From Rhytidiadelphus loreus (lineage: Eukaryota; Streptophyta; Bryopsida; Hypnales; Hylocomiaceae), in the NCBI GenBank assembly GCA_947034895.1, contig OX344763.1, positions 53,505,025 through 53,569,024 on the forward strand: a stretch of DNA of 64,000 nt, given 5' to 3'. The notes under the pieces were generated by a model, which saw nothing but the letters and a program-made list of their open reading frames with translations, ran no database searches and was not told the origin of the DNA. The number at the start of each line of letters is the position of its first letter. Within the stretch, counting starts at the first letter, position 1. A program made the position numbers and the translations under genes. Shown piece by piece: positions 40,829 to 54,692 of this stretch.

Positions 40829-42381
40829 CAAATGAATATTTTTTTCGATATTTGGATTGAAGAAGAATTGCAACTTGCACCACATGTTTGCACATTCTTT
40901 CTCACTTGAAATTCATGAGTTGCAATTTTCTAGGACATGAAAGTTCAACGCAAGGTTCGTGCATCAATTTCTAATTTAAAGTTCAAGGTCATTCAATGTC
41001 ACCACCAAATGAATATTTCTTTGGATATATGGATTTAAGAAGAATTGCCACTTGCACCACATGTTTGCACATTCTTTTTCACTTGAATTTCATGAGTTCC
41101 AATTTTCTAGGACATGAAAGTTCAACGCAAGGTTCGTGCATCAATTTCTAATTTAAAGTTCGAGGTCATTCAATGTCACCACCGAATGAATATTTCTTTG
41201 GATATTTGGATTTAAGAATAATTGCCACTTGCACCACATGTTTGCACATTCTTTTTCACTTGAATTTCATGAGTTCCAATTTTCTAGGACATGAAAGTTC
41301 AACGCAAGGTTCGTGCATCAATTTCTAATATAAAGTTCGAGGTCATTCAATGTCACCACCGAATGAATATTTCTTTGGATATTTGGATTTAAGAAGAATT
41401 GCGACTTGCACCACATGATTGCACATTCTTTTTCACTTGAATTTCATGAGTTCTAATTTTCTATAACATAAAATTACAGCGCAAGGTTGGTGCATCAATT
41501 TCTAATTCAACGTCCAAGGTCATTTAATGTGACCACCAAATGAATATTTCTTTGGATATATGGATTTAAGAAGAATTGCCACTTGCACCACATGTTTGCA
41601 CATTCTTTTTCACTTGAATTTCATGAGTTCCAATTTTCTAGGACATGAAAGTTCAACGCAAGGTTCGTGCATCAATTTCTAATTTAAAGTTCGAGGTCAT
41701 TCAATGTCACCACCGAATGAATATTTCTTTGGATATTTGGATTTAAGAATAATTGCCACTTGCACCACATGTTTGCACATTCTTTTTCACTTGAATTTCA
41801 TGATTTCTATTATTCTATAAAATGAAAATACAGCGCAAGGTTCGTGCATCAATTTCTAATCTAACGTTGAAGGTCATTTAGTGTTACCACCAAATGAATA
41901 TTTTTTTCGATATTTGGATTGAAGAAGAATTGCAACTTGCACCACATGTTTGTACATTCTTTCTCACTTGAAATTCATGAGTTGCAATTTTCTAGGACAT
42001 GAAAGTTCAACGCAAGGTTCGTGCATCAATTTCTAATTTAAAGTTCAAGGTCATTCAATGTCACCACCGAATGAATATTTCTTTGGATATTTGGATTTAA
42101 GAATAATTGCCACTTGCACCACATGTTTGCACATTCTTTTTCACTTGAATTTCATGATTTCTAATTTTCTATAAAATGAAAATACAGCGCAAGGTTCGTG
42201 CATCAATTACTAATTTAACGTCCAAGGTCATTCAACGATACCACCCAAATGAATATTTCTTTGGATATTTGGATTGAAGAAGAATTGCCACTTGCACCAC
42301 GTGTTTGCACATTCTTTTTCACTTGAATTTCATGATTTCTAATTTTCTATAACATGAAAATACAGCGCAAGGTTCGTGCAT
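40164..42381. repeat. Second copy of 33434-35651
   Basis: This is the partner of the 33.4-kb segment. It joins directly to the 42184-46317 copy, so the original order 33.4-40.8 kb is reproduced except for a seven-monomer gap (offset falls from 6730 to 5489, a loss of 1241 bp = 7 x 177 + 2). Confidence 0.9.
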
Positions 42382-45300
42382 TAATTTCTAATTTAACGTT
42401 CAAGGTCATTCAATGTCACCGCCAAATTAATATTTCTTTGGATATTTGGATTTAAGAATAATTGCCACTTGCACCACATGTTTGCACATTCTTTTTCACT
42501 TGAATTTCATGATTTCTAATTTTCTATAACATAAAATTACAGCGCAAGGTTGGTGCATCAATTTCTAATTCAACGTCCAAGGTCATTTAATGTGACCACC
42601 AAATGAATATTTTTTTCGATAATTGGATTGAAGAAGAATTGCAACTTGCACCACATGTTTGCACATTCTTTCTCACTTGAAATTCATGAGTTGCAATTTT
42701 CTAGGACATGAAAGTTCAACGCAAGGTTCGTGCATCAATTTCTAATTTAAAGTTCAAGGTCATTCAATGTCACCACCAAATGAATATTTCTTTGGATATA
42801 TGGATTTAAGAAGAATTGCCACTTGCACCACATGTTTGCACATTCTTTTTCACTTGAATTTCATGAGTTCCAATTTTCTAGGACATGAAAGTTCAACGCA
42901 AGGTTCGTGCATCAATTTCTAATTTAAAGTTCGAGGTCATTCAATGTCACCACCGAATGAATATTTCTTTGGATATTTGGATTTAAGAATAATTGCCACT
43001 TGCACCACATGTTTGCACATTCTTTTTCACTTGAATTTCATGAGTTCCAATTTTCTAGGACATGAAAGTTCAACGCAAGGTTCGTGCATCAATTTCTAAT
43101 ATAAAGTTCGAGGTCATTCAATGTCACCACCGAATGAATATTTCTTTGGATATTTGGATTTAAGAAGAATTGCGACTTGCACCACATGATTGCACATTCT
43201 TTTTCACTTGAATTTCATGAGTTCCAATTTTCTAGGACATGAAAGTTCAACGCAAGGTTCGTGCGTCAATCTCTAATATAAAGTTCAAGTTCATTTAATG
43301 TGACCACCAAATGAATATTTCTTTGGATATTTGGATTTAAGAATAATTGCCACTTGCACCACATGTTTGCACATTCTTTTTCACTTGAATTTCATGATTT
43401 CTAATTTTCTATAAAATGAAAATACAGCGCAAGGTTCGTGCATCAATTTCTAATCTAACGTTGAAGGTCATTTAGTGTTACCACCAAATGAATATTTTTT
43501 TCGATATTTGGATTGAAGAAGAATTGCAACTTGCACCACATGTTTGCACATTCTTTCTCACTTGAAATTCATGAGTTGCAATTTTCTAGGACATGAAAGT
43601 TCAACGCAAGGTTCGTGCATCAATTTCTAATTTAAAGTTCAAGGTCATTCAATGTCACCACCGAATGAATATTTCTTTGGATATTTGGATTTAAGAATAA
43701 TTGCCACTTGCACCACATGTTTGCACATTCTTTTTCACTTGAATTTCATGATTTCTAATTTTCTATAACATAAAATTACAGCGCAAGGTTGGTGCATCAA
43801 TTTCTAATTCAACGTCCAAGGTCATTTAATGTGACCACCAAATGAATATTTCTTTGGATATATGGATTTAAGAAGAATTGCCACTTGCACCACATGTTTG
43901 CACATTCTTTTTCACTTGAATTTCATGAGTTCCAATTTTCTAGGACATGAAAGTTCAACGCAAGGTTCGTGCATCAATTTCTAATTTAAAGTTCGAGGTC
44001 ATTCAATGTCACCACCGAATGAATATTTCTTTGGATATTTGGATTTAAGAATAATTGCCACTTGCACCACATGTTTGCACATTCTTTTTCACTTGAATTT
44101 CATGATTTCTAATTTTCTATAAAATGAAAATACAGCGCAAGGTTCGTGCATCAATTTCTAATCTAACGTTGAAGGTCATTTAGTGTTACCACCAAATGAA
44201 TATTTTTTTCGATATTTGGATTTAAGAAGAATTGCAACTTGCACCACATGTTTGCACATTCTTTCTCACTTGAAATTCATGAGTTGCAATTTTCTAGGAC
44301 ATGAAAGTTCAACGCAAGGTTCGTGCATCAATTTCTAATTTAAAGTTCAAGGTCATTCAATGTCACCACCGAATGAATATTTCTTTGGATATTTGGATTT
44401 AAGAATAATTGCCACTTGCACCACATGTTTGCACATTCTTTTTCACTTGAATTTCATGATTTCTAATTTTCTATAACATGAAAATACAGCGCAAGGTTCG
44501 TGCATCAATTTCTAATTTAACGTCCAAGGTCATTCAACGATACCACCCAAATGAATATTTCTTTGGATATTTGGATTTAAGAAGAATTGCCCCTTGCACC
44601 ACGTGTTTGCACATTCTTTTTCACTTGAATTTCATGATTTCTAATTTTCTATAACATGAAAATACAGCGCAAGGTTCGTGCATCAATTTCTAATTTAACG
44701 TCCAAGGTTATTCAATAACACCACCAAATTAATATTTCTTTGTATATATGGATTTAAGAAGAATTGCCACTTGCACCACATGTTTGCACATTCTTTTTCA
44801 CTTGAATTTCATGAGTTCCAATTTTCTAGGACATGAAAGTTCAAGGCAAGGTTCGTGCATCAATTTCTAATTCAACGTCCAAGGTCATTCAATGTGACCA
44901 CCAAATGAATATTTCTTTGGATATTTGGATTTAAGAAGAATTGTTACTTGCACCACTTGTTTGCACATTCTTTTTCACTTCAATTTCATGACTTCTAATT
45001 TTCTATAACATGAAAATACAGCGCAAGGTTCGTTCGTCAATTTCTAATTCAACGTCCAAGGTCATTCAATGTGGCCACCAAATGAATATTTCTTTGGATA
45101 TTTGGATTTAAAAAGAATTGCAACTTGCACCACCTGTTTGCACATTCTTTTTCACTTGAGTTTCATGAGTTCTAATTTTCTATAACATGAAAATACAGTG
45201 CAAGGTTCGTGCATCAATTTCTAATTTAACGTTCAAGATCATTCAATGTCACCGCCAAATTAATATTTCTTTGGATATTTGGATTTAAAAAGAATTGCCA

Positions 45301-46317
45301 CTTGCACCACATGTTTGCACATTCTTTTTCACTTGAATTTCATGAGTTCTAATTTTCTATAACATGAAAATACAACGCAAGGTTCGTGCATCAATTTCTA
45401 ATTCAACGTCCAAGGTTATTCAATAATACCACCAAATTAATATTTCTTTGGATATTTGGATTTAAAAAGAATTGCCACTTGCACCACATGTTTGCACATT
45501 TTTTTTCACTTGAATTTCATGACTTCTAATTTTCTATAAGATGAAAATACAGCGCAAGGTTCGTGCATCAATTTCTAATTCAACGTCCAAGGTCATTCAA
45601 TGTGACCACCAAATGAATATTTCTTCGGATATTTGGATTTAAGAAGAATTGCGACTTGCACCACATGTTTGCACATTCTTTTTCACTTGAATTTCATGAG
45701 TTCTAATTTTCTATAACATGAAAATACAGTGCAAGGTTCGTGCATCAATTTCTAATTTAACGTTCAAGATCATTCAATGTCACCGCCAAATTAATATTTC
45801 TTTGGATATTTGGATTTAAAAAGAATTGCCACTTGCACCACATGTTTGCACATTCTTTCTCACTTGAATTTCATGAGTTGCAATTTTCTATGACATGAAA
45901 GTATAACGCAAGGTTCGTGCATCAATTTCTAATTTAACGTCCAAGGTTATTCAATAATACCACCAAATTAATATTTCTTTGGATATTTGGATTTAAAAAG
46001 AATTGCCACTTGCACCACATGTTTGCACATTTTTTTTCACTTGAATTTCATGAGTTCCAATTCTATAGGACATGAAAGTTCAACGCAAGGTTCGTGCATC
46101 AATTTCTAATTCAACGTCCAAGGTCATTCAATGTGACCACCAAATGAATATTTCTTTGGATATTTGGATTTAAGAAGAATTGTTACTTGCACCACCTGTT
46201 TGCACATTTTTTTTCACTTGAATTTCATGATTTCTAATTTTCTATAACATAAAATTACAGCGCAAGGTTGGTGCATCAATTTCTAATTCAACGTCCAAGG
46301 TCATTTAATGTGACCAC
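42184..46317. repeat. 4.1-kb segment duplicated from 36695-40828, copy 2
   Basis: This is the partner of 36695-40828. Its right part (from 44744) is also the first unit of the 11-mer HOR, so the 11-mer was apparently amplified from the end of this copy (inference). Confidence 0.92.
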
Positions 46318-49300
46318 GAAATGAATATTTCTTTGGATATATGGATTTAAGAAGAATTGCCACTTGCACCACATGTTTGCACATTCTTTTTCACTTGAAT
46401 TTCATGAGTTCCATTTTTCTAGGACATGAAAGTTCAACGCAAGGTTCGTGCATCAATTTCTAATTTAAAGTTCGAGGTCATTCAATGTCACCACCGAATG
46501 AATATTTCTTTGGATATTTGGATTTACGAATAATTGCTACTTGCACCACATGATTGCACATTCTTTTTCACTTGAATTTCATGAGTTCCAATTTTCTATG
46601 ACATGAAAGTACAACGCAAGGTTTGTGCATCAATTTCTAATTTAACGTCCAAGGTTATTCAATAATACCACCAAATGAATATTTCTTTGGATATATGGAT
46701 TTAAGAAGAATTGCCACTTGCACCACATGTTTGCACATTCTTTTTCACTTGAATTTCATGAGTTCCAATTCTCTAGGACATGAAAGTTCAAGGCAAGGTT
46801 CGTGCATCAATTTCTAATTCAACGTCCAAGGTCATTCAATGTGACCACCAAATGAATATTTCTTTGGATATTTGGATTTAAGAAGAATTGTTACTTGCAC
46901 CACTTGTTTGCACATTCTTTTTCACTTCAATTTCATGACTTCTAATTTTCTATAACATGAAAATACAGCGCAAGGTTCGTTCGTCAATTTCTAATTCAAC
47001 GTCCAAGGTCATTCAATGTGGCCACCAAATGAATATTTCTTTGGATATTTGGATTTAAAAAGAATTGCAACTTGCACCACCTGTTTGCACATTCTTTTTC
47101 ACTTGAGTTTCATGAGTTCTAATTTTCTATAACATGAAAATACAGTGCAAGGTTCGTGCATCAATTTCTAATTTAACGTTCAAGATCATTCAATGTCACC
47201 GCCAAATTAATATTTCTTTGGATATTTGGATTTAAAAAGAATTGCCACTTGCACCACATGTTTGCACATTCTTTTTCACTTGAATTTCATGAGTTCTAAT
47301 TTTCTATAACATGAAAATACAACGCAAGGTTCGTGCATCAATTTCTAATTCAACGTCCAAGGTTATTCAATAATACCACCAAATTAATATTTCTTTGGAT
47401 ATTTGGATTTAAAAAGAATTGCCACTTGCACCACATGTTTGCACATTATTTTTCACTTGAATTTCATGACTTCTAATTTTCTATAAGATGAAAATACAGC
47501 GCAAGGTTCGTGCATCAATTTCTAATTCAACGTCCAAGGTCATTCAATGTGACCACCAAATGAATATTTCTTCGGATATTTGGATTTAAGAAGAATTGCG
47601 ACTTGCACCACATGTTTGCACATTCTTTTTCACTTGAATTTCATGAGTTCTAATTTTCTATAACATGAAAATACAGTGCAAGGTTCGTGCATCAATTTCT
47701 AATTTAACGTTCAAGATCATTCAATGTCACCGCCAAATTAATATTTCTTTGGATATTTGGATTTAAAAAGAATTGCCACTTGCACCACATGTTTGCACAT
47801 TCTTTCTCACTTGAATTTCATGAGTTGCAATTTTCTATGACATGAAAGTATAACGCAAGGTTCGTGCATCAATTTCTAATTTAACGTCCAAGGTTATTCA
47901 ATAATACCACCAAATTAATATTTCTTTGGATATTTGGATTTAAAAAGAATTGCCACTTGCACCACATGTTTGCACATTTTTTTTCACTTGAATTTCATGA
48001 GTTCCAATTCTATAGGACATGAAAGTTCAACGCAAGGTTCGTGCATCAATTTCTAATTCAACGTCCAAGGTCATTCAATGTGACCACCAAATGAATATTT
48101 CTTTGGATATTTGGATTTAAGAAGAATTGTTACTTGCACCACCTGTTTGCACATTTTTTTTCACTTGAATTTCATGATTTCTAATTTTCTATAACATAAA
48201 ATTACAGCGCAAGGTTGGTGCATCAATTTCTAATTCAACGTCCAAGGTCATTTAATGTGACCACGAAATGAATATTTCTTTGGATATATGGATTTAAGAA
48301 GAATTGCCACTTGCACCACATGTTTGCACATTCTTTTTCACTTGAATTTCATGAGTTCCATTTTTCTAGGACATGAAAGTTCAACGCAAGGTTCGTGCAT
48401 CAATTTCTAATTTAAAGTTCGAGGTCATTCAATGTCACCACCGAATGAATATTTCTTTGGATATTTGGATTTACGAATAATTGCTACTTGCACCACATGA
48501 TTGCACATTCTTTTTCACTTGAATTTCATGAGTTCCAATTTTCTATGACATGAAAGTACAACGCAAGGTTTGTGCATCAATTTCTAATTTAACGTCCAAG
48601 GTTATTCAATAATACCACCAAATGAATATTTCTTTGGATATATGGATTTAAGAAGAATTGCCACTTGCACCACATGTTTGCACATTCTTTTTCACTTGAA
48701 TTTCATGAGTTCCAATTCTCTAGGACATGAAAGTTCAAGGCAAGGTTCGTGCATCAATTTCTAATTCAACGTCCAAGGTCATTCAATGTGACCACCAAAT
48801 GAATATTTCTTTGGATATTTGGATTTAAGAAGAATTGTTACTTGCACCACTTGTTTGCACATTCTTTTTCACTTCAATTTCATGACTTCTAATTTTCTAT
48901 AACATGAAAATACAGCGCAAGGTTCGTTCGTCAATTTCTAATTCAACGTCCAAGGTCATTCAATGTGGCCACCAAATGAATATTTCTTTGGATATTTGGA
49001 TTTAAAAAGAATTGCAACTTGCACCACCTGTTTGCACATTCTTTTTCACTTGAGTTTCATGAGTTCTAATTTTCTATAACATGAAAATACAGTGCAAGGT
49101 TCGTGCATCAATTTCTAATTTAACGTTCAAGATCATTCAATGTCACCGCCAAATTAATATTTCTTTGGATATTTGGATTTAAAAAGAATTGCCACTTGCA
49201 CCACATGTTTGCACATTCTTTTTCACTTGAATTTCATGAGTTCTAATTTTCTATAACATGAAAATACAACGCAAGGTTCGTGCATCAATTTCTAATTCAA

Positions 49301-51709
49301 CGTCCAAGGTTATTCAATAATACCACCAAATTAATATTTCTTTGGATATTTGGATTTAAAAAGAATTGCCACTTGCACCACATGTTTGCACATTTTTTTT
49401 CACTTGAATTTCATGACTTCTAATTTTCTATAAGATGAAAATACAGCGCAAGGTTCGTGCATCAATTTCTAATTCAACGTCCAAGGTCATTCAATGTGAC
49501 CACCAAATGAATATTTCTTCGGATATTTGGATTTAAGAAGAATTGCGACTTGCACCACATGTTTGCACATTCTTTTTCACTTGAATTTCATGAGTTCTAA
49601 TTTTCTATAACATGAAAATACAGTGCAAGGTTCGTGCATCAATTTCTAATTTAACGTTCAAGATCATTCAATGTCACCGCCAAATTAATATTTCTTTGGA
49701 TATTTGGATTTAAAAAGAATTGCCACTTGCACCACATGTTTGCACATTCTTTCTCACTTGAATTTCATGAGTTGCAATTTTCTATGACATGAAAGTATAA
49801 CGCAAGGTTCGTGCATCAATTTCTAATTTAACGTACAAGGTAATTCAATAATACCACCAAATTAATATTTCTTTGGATATTTGGATTTAAAAAGAATTGC
49901 CACTTGCACCACATGTTTGCACATTTTTTTTCACTTGAATTTCATGAGTTCCAATTCTATAGGACATGAAAGTTCAACGCAAGGTTCGTGCATCAATTTC
50001 TAATTCAACGTCCAAGGTCATTCAATGTGACCACCAAATGAATATTTCTTTGGATATTTGGATTTAAGAAGAATTGTTACTTGCACCACCTGTTTGCACA
50101 TTTTTTTTCACTTGAATTTCATGATTTCTAATTTTCTATAACATAAAATTACAGCGCAAGGTTGGTGCATCAATTTCTAATTCAACGTCCAAGGTCATTT
50201 AATGTGACCACGAAATGAATATTTCTTTGGATATATGGATTTAAGAAGAATTGCCACTTGCACCACATGTTTGCACATTCTTTTTCACTTGAATTTCATG
50301 AGTTCCATTTTTCTAGGACATGAAAGTTCAACGCAAGGTTCGTGCATCAATTTCTAATTTAAAGTTCGAGGTCATTCAATGTCACCACCGAATGAATATT
50401 TCTTTGGATATTTGGATTTACGAATAATTGCTACTTGCACCACATGATTGCACATTCTTTTTCACTTGAATTTCATGAGTTCCAATTTTCTATGACATGA
50501 AAGTACAACGCAAGGTTTGTGCATCAATTTCTAATTTAACGTCCAAGGTTATTCAATAATACCACCAAATGAATATTTCTTTGGATATATGGATTTAAGA
50601 AGAATTGCCACTTGCACCACATGTTTGCACATTCTTTTTCACTTGAATTTCATGAGTTCCAATTCTCTAGGACATGAAAGTTCAAGGCAAGGTTCGTGCA
50701 TCAATTTCTAATTCAACGTCCAAGGTCATTCAATGTGACCACCAAATGAATATTTCTTTGGATATTTGGATTTAAGAAGAATTGTTACTTGCACCACTTG
50801 TTTGCACATTCTTTTTCACTTCAATTTCATGACTTCTAATTTTCTATAACATGAAAATACAGCGCAAGGTTCGTTCGTCAATTTCTAATTCAACGTCCAA
50901 GGTCATTCAATGTGGCCACCAAATGAATATTTCTTTGGATATTTGGATTTAAAAAGAATTGCAACTTGCACCACCTGTTTGCACATTCTTTTTCACTTGA
51001 GTTTCATGAGTTCTAATTTTCTATAACATGAAAATACAGTGCAAGGTTCGTGCATCAATTTCTAATTTAACGTTCAAGATCATTCAATGTCACCGCCAAA
51101 TTAATATTTCTTTGGATATTTGGATTTAAAAAGAATTGCCACTTGCACCACATGTTTGCACATTCTTTTTCACTTGAATTTCATGAGTTCTAATTTTCTA
51201 TAACATGAAAATACAACGCAAGGTTCGTGCATCAATTTCTAATTCAACGTCCAAGGTTATTCAATAATACCACCAAATTAATATTTCTTTGGATATTTGG
51301 ATTTAAAAAGAATTGCCACTTGCACCACATGTTTGCACATTTTTTTTCACTTGAATTTCATGACTTCTAATTTTCTATAAGATGAAAATACAGCGCAAGG
51401 TTCGTGCATCAATTTCTAATTCAACGTCCAAGGTCATTCAATGTGACCACCAAATGAATATTTCTTCGGATATTTGGATTTAAGAAGAATTGCGACTTGC
51501 ACCACATGTTTGCACATTCTTTTTCACTTGAATTTCATGAGTTCTAATTTTCTATAACATGAAAATACAGTGCAAGGTTCGTGCATCAATTTCTAATTTA
51601 ACGTTCAAGATCATTCAATGTCACCGCCAAATTAATATTTCTTTGGATATTTGGATTTAAAAAGAATTGCCACTTGCACCACATGTTTGCACATTCTTTC
51701 TCACTTGAA
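44744..51709. repeat. 11-monomer HOR (1947 bp), about 3.6 copies
   Basis: Units 44744-46690, 46691-48637, 48638-50584 and a partial 50585-51709. Marker tcaaggcaag is at 44841, 46788, 48735 and 50682, each 1947 bp apart; ccacgaaatg is at 46314, 48261 and 50208. Order within a unit: tcaaggcaag, cacttcaatttc / gtggccacc, cacttgagtttc, tacaacgc, ataagatg / cttcggat, gttcaagatcatt, agtataacgc, ctataggac, cataaaattac / ccacgaaatg, ccatttttctagg, and ctatgacatg / gtttgtgc. Differences seen include cattatttttc at 47448 and acgtacaaggtaa near 49835. It ends at 51710, where gaaattcatg replaces gaatttcatg. Confidence 0.92.
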
Positions 51710-54040
51710 ATTCATGAGTTGCAATTTTCTAGGACATGAAAGTTCAACGCAAGGTTCGTGCATCCATTTCTAATTCAACGTCCAAGGTCATTCAATGTGA
51801 CCGCCAAATGAATATTTCTTTGGATATTTGGATTTCAGAAGAATTGCAACTTGCACCACATGTTTGCACATTCTTCTTCACTTGAATTTCATGACTTCTA
51901 ATTTTCTATAAGATGAAAATACAGCGCAACGTTCGTGCATCAATTTCTAATTCAACGTCCAAGGTCATTCAATGTGACCACCAAATGAATATTTCTTTGG
52001 ATATTTGGATTTCAGAAGAATTGCAACTTGCACCACCTGTTTGCACATTTTTTTTCACTTGAATTTCATGACTTCTAATTTTCTATAACATGAAAATACA
52101 GCGCAAGGTTCGTGCAACAATTTCTAATTTAACGTTCAAGGTCATTCAATGTCACCGCCAAATTAATATTTCTTTGGATATTTGGATTTAAGAAGAATTG
52201 CTACTTGCACCACATGATTGCACATTCTTCTTCACTTGAATTTCATGAGTTCCAATTTTCTAGGACATGAGAATACAACGCAAGGTTCGAGCATCAATTT
52301 CTAATTTAACGTTCAAGGTCATTCAATGTCACCGCCAAATGAATATTTCTTTGGATATTTGGATTTAAGAAGAATTGCAACTTGCACCACATGTTTGCAC
52401 ATTTTTTTTCACTTGAATTTCATGACTTCTAATTTTCTATAAGATGAAAATACAGCGCAAGGTTCGTGCATCAATTTCTAATCTAACGTTGAAGGTCATT
52501 TAGTGTTACCACCAAATGAATATTTTTTTCGATATCTGGATTGAAGAAGAATTGCAACTTGCACCACATGTTTGCACATTCTTTCTCACTTGAAATTCAT
52601 GAGTTGCAATTTTCTAGGACATGAAAGTTCAACGCAAGGTTCGTGCATCGATTTCTAATTCAACGTCCAAGGTCATTCAATGTGACCACCAAATGAATAT
52701 TTCTTTGGATATTAGGATTTCAGATGAATTGCAACTTGCACCACATGTTTGCACATTCTTCTTCACTTGAATTTCATGACTTCTAATTTTCTATAACATG
52801 AAAATACAGCGCAAGGTTCGTGCATCAATTTCTAATTCAACGTCCAAGGTCATTCAATGTGACCACCAAATGAATATTTCTTTGGATATTTGGATTTCAG
52901 AAGAATTGCAACTTGCACCACCTGTTTGCACATTTTTTTTCACTTGAATTTCATGACTTCTAATTTTCTATAACATGAAAATACAGCGCAAGGTTCGTGC
53001 ATCAATTTCTAATTTAACGTTCAAGGTCATTCAATGTCACCGCCAAATTAATATTTCTTTGGATATTTGGATTTAAGATGAATTGCTACTTGCACCACAT
53101 GATTGCACATTCTTTTTCACTTGAATTTCATGAGTTCCAATTTTCTAGGACATGAGAATACAACGCAAGGTTCGAGCATCAATTTCTAATTTAACGTTCA
53201 AGGTCATTCAATGTCACCGCCAAATGAATATTTCTTTGGATATTTGGATTTAAGAAGAATTGCGACTTGCACCACATGTTTGCACATTTTTTTTCACTTG
53301 AATTTCATGACTTCTAATTTTCTATAAGATGAAAATACAGCGCAAGGTTCGTGCATCAATTTCTAATCTAACGTTGAAGGTCATTTAGTGTTACCACCAA
53401 ATGAATATTTTTTTCGATATTTGGATTGAAGAAGAATTGCAACTTGCACCACATGTTTGCACATTCTTTCTCACTTGAAATTCATGAGTTGCAATTTTCT
53501 AGGACATGAAAGTTCAACGCAAGGTTCGTGCATCCATTTCTAATTCAACGTCCAAGGTCATTCAATGTGACCGCCAAATGAATATTTCTTTGGATATTTG
53601 GATTTCAGAAGAATTGCAACTTGCACCACATGTTTGCACATTCTTCTTCACTTGAATTTCATGACTTCTAATTTTCTATAAGATGAAAATACAGCGCAAC
53701 GTTCGTGCATCAATTTCTAATTCAACGTCCAAGGTCATTCAATGTGACCACCAAATGAATATTTCTTTGGATATTTGGATTTCAGAAGAATTGCAACTTG
53801 CACCACCTGTTTGCACATTTTTTTTCACTTGAATTTCATGACTTCTAATTTTCTATAACATGAAAATACAGCGCAAGGTTCGTGCAACAATTTCTAATTT
53901 AACGTTCAAGGTCATTCAATGTCACCGCCAAATTAATATTTCTTTGGATATTTGGATTTAAGAAGAATTGCTACTTGCACCACATGATTGCACATTCTTT
54001 TTCACTTGAATTTCATGAGTTCCAATTTTCTAGGACATGA
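51673..54040. repeat. 5-monomer HOR (885 bp), about 2.7 copies
   Basis: gaccaccaaatg in the same context is at 51976, 52861 and 53746 (885 bp apart), and caaggttcgagcatc at 52281 and 53166. The segments 51673-52270 and 53443-54040, two units apart (1770 bp), are closer to each other (catccatttc at 51761/53531, gcgcaacgttcg, gtgcaacaattt) than to the middle unit, so the longer-range unit is effectively a 10-mer. Private variants in the middle unit include tcatcgatttc and attaggatttcagatg. Confidence 0.85.
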
Positions 54041-54692
54041 AAGTTCAACGCAAGGTTCGTGCGTCAATCTCTAATTTAAAGTTCAAGTTCATTTAATGTG
54101 ACCACCAAATGAATATTTCTTTGGATATTTGGATTTAAAAAGAATTGCCACTTGCACCACATGTTTGCACATTCTATCTCACTTGGATTTCATGACTTCT
54201 AATTTTCTATAAGATGAAAATACAGCGCAATGTTCGTGCATCAATTTCCAATTTAACGTCCAAGGTTATTAAATAATACCACCAAATGAATATTTCTTTG
54301 GATATATGGATTTAAGAAGAATTGCCACTTGCACCACATGTTTGCACATTTTTTTTCACTTGAATTTCATGACTTCTAATTTTCTATAAGATGAAAATAC
54401 AGCGCAAGGTTCGTTCGTCAATTTCTAATTCAACGTCCAAGGTCATTCAATGTGACCACCAAATGAATATTTCTTTGGATATTTGGATTTAAGAAGAATT
54501 GTTACTTGCACCACTTGTTTGCACATTCTTTTTCACTTGAATTTCATGACTTCTAATTTTCTATAACATGAAAATACAGCGCAAGGTTCGTTCGTCAATT
54601 TCTAATTCAACGTCCAAGGTCATTCAATGTGACCACCAAATGAATATTTCTTTGGATATTTGGATTTAAGAAGAATTGTTACTTGCACCACT
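53632..54692. repeat. Segment repeated at 58940-60000
   Basis: Offset 5308 bp (30 monomers minus two bases). Shared variants: cattcttcttcac, gcgcaacgttcg, gcgtcaatctc, attctatctcacttgg (54171/59479) and caatttccaattt. Differences: the later copy has lost one base at gtgacacc (59056) and reads atttcctat near 59515 and gcatattt near 59963. Confidence 0.85.

Larger units (their letters stand above)
35501..44550. repeat. Cluster of six 178-bp monomers with a +1 C insertion
   Basis: Six monomers read ttcaacgataccacccaaatg instead of ...accaccaaatg: near 35513, 36576, 36753, 39056, 42243 and 44544. Each adds one base. The insertion always comes with the linked variant caacgata, which argues for one origin followed by copying. 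They occur nowhere else in the window and explain every non-multiple offset (6730, 5489 and 3543 bp) between duplicated segments here. Confidence 0.88.
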
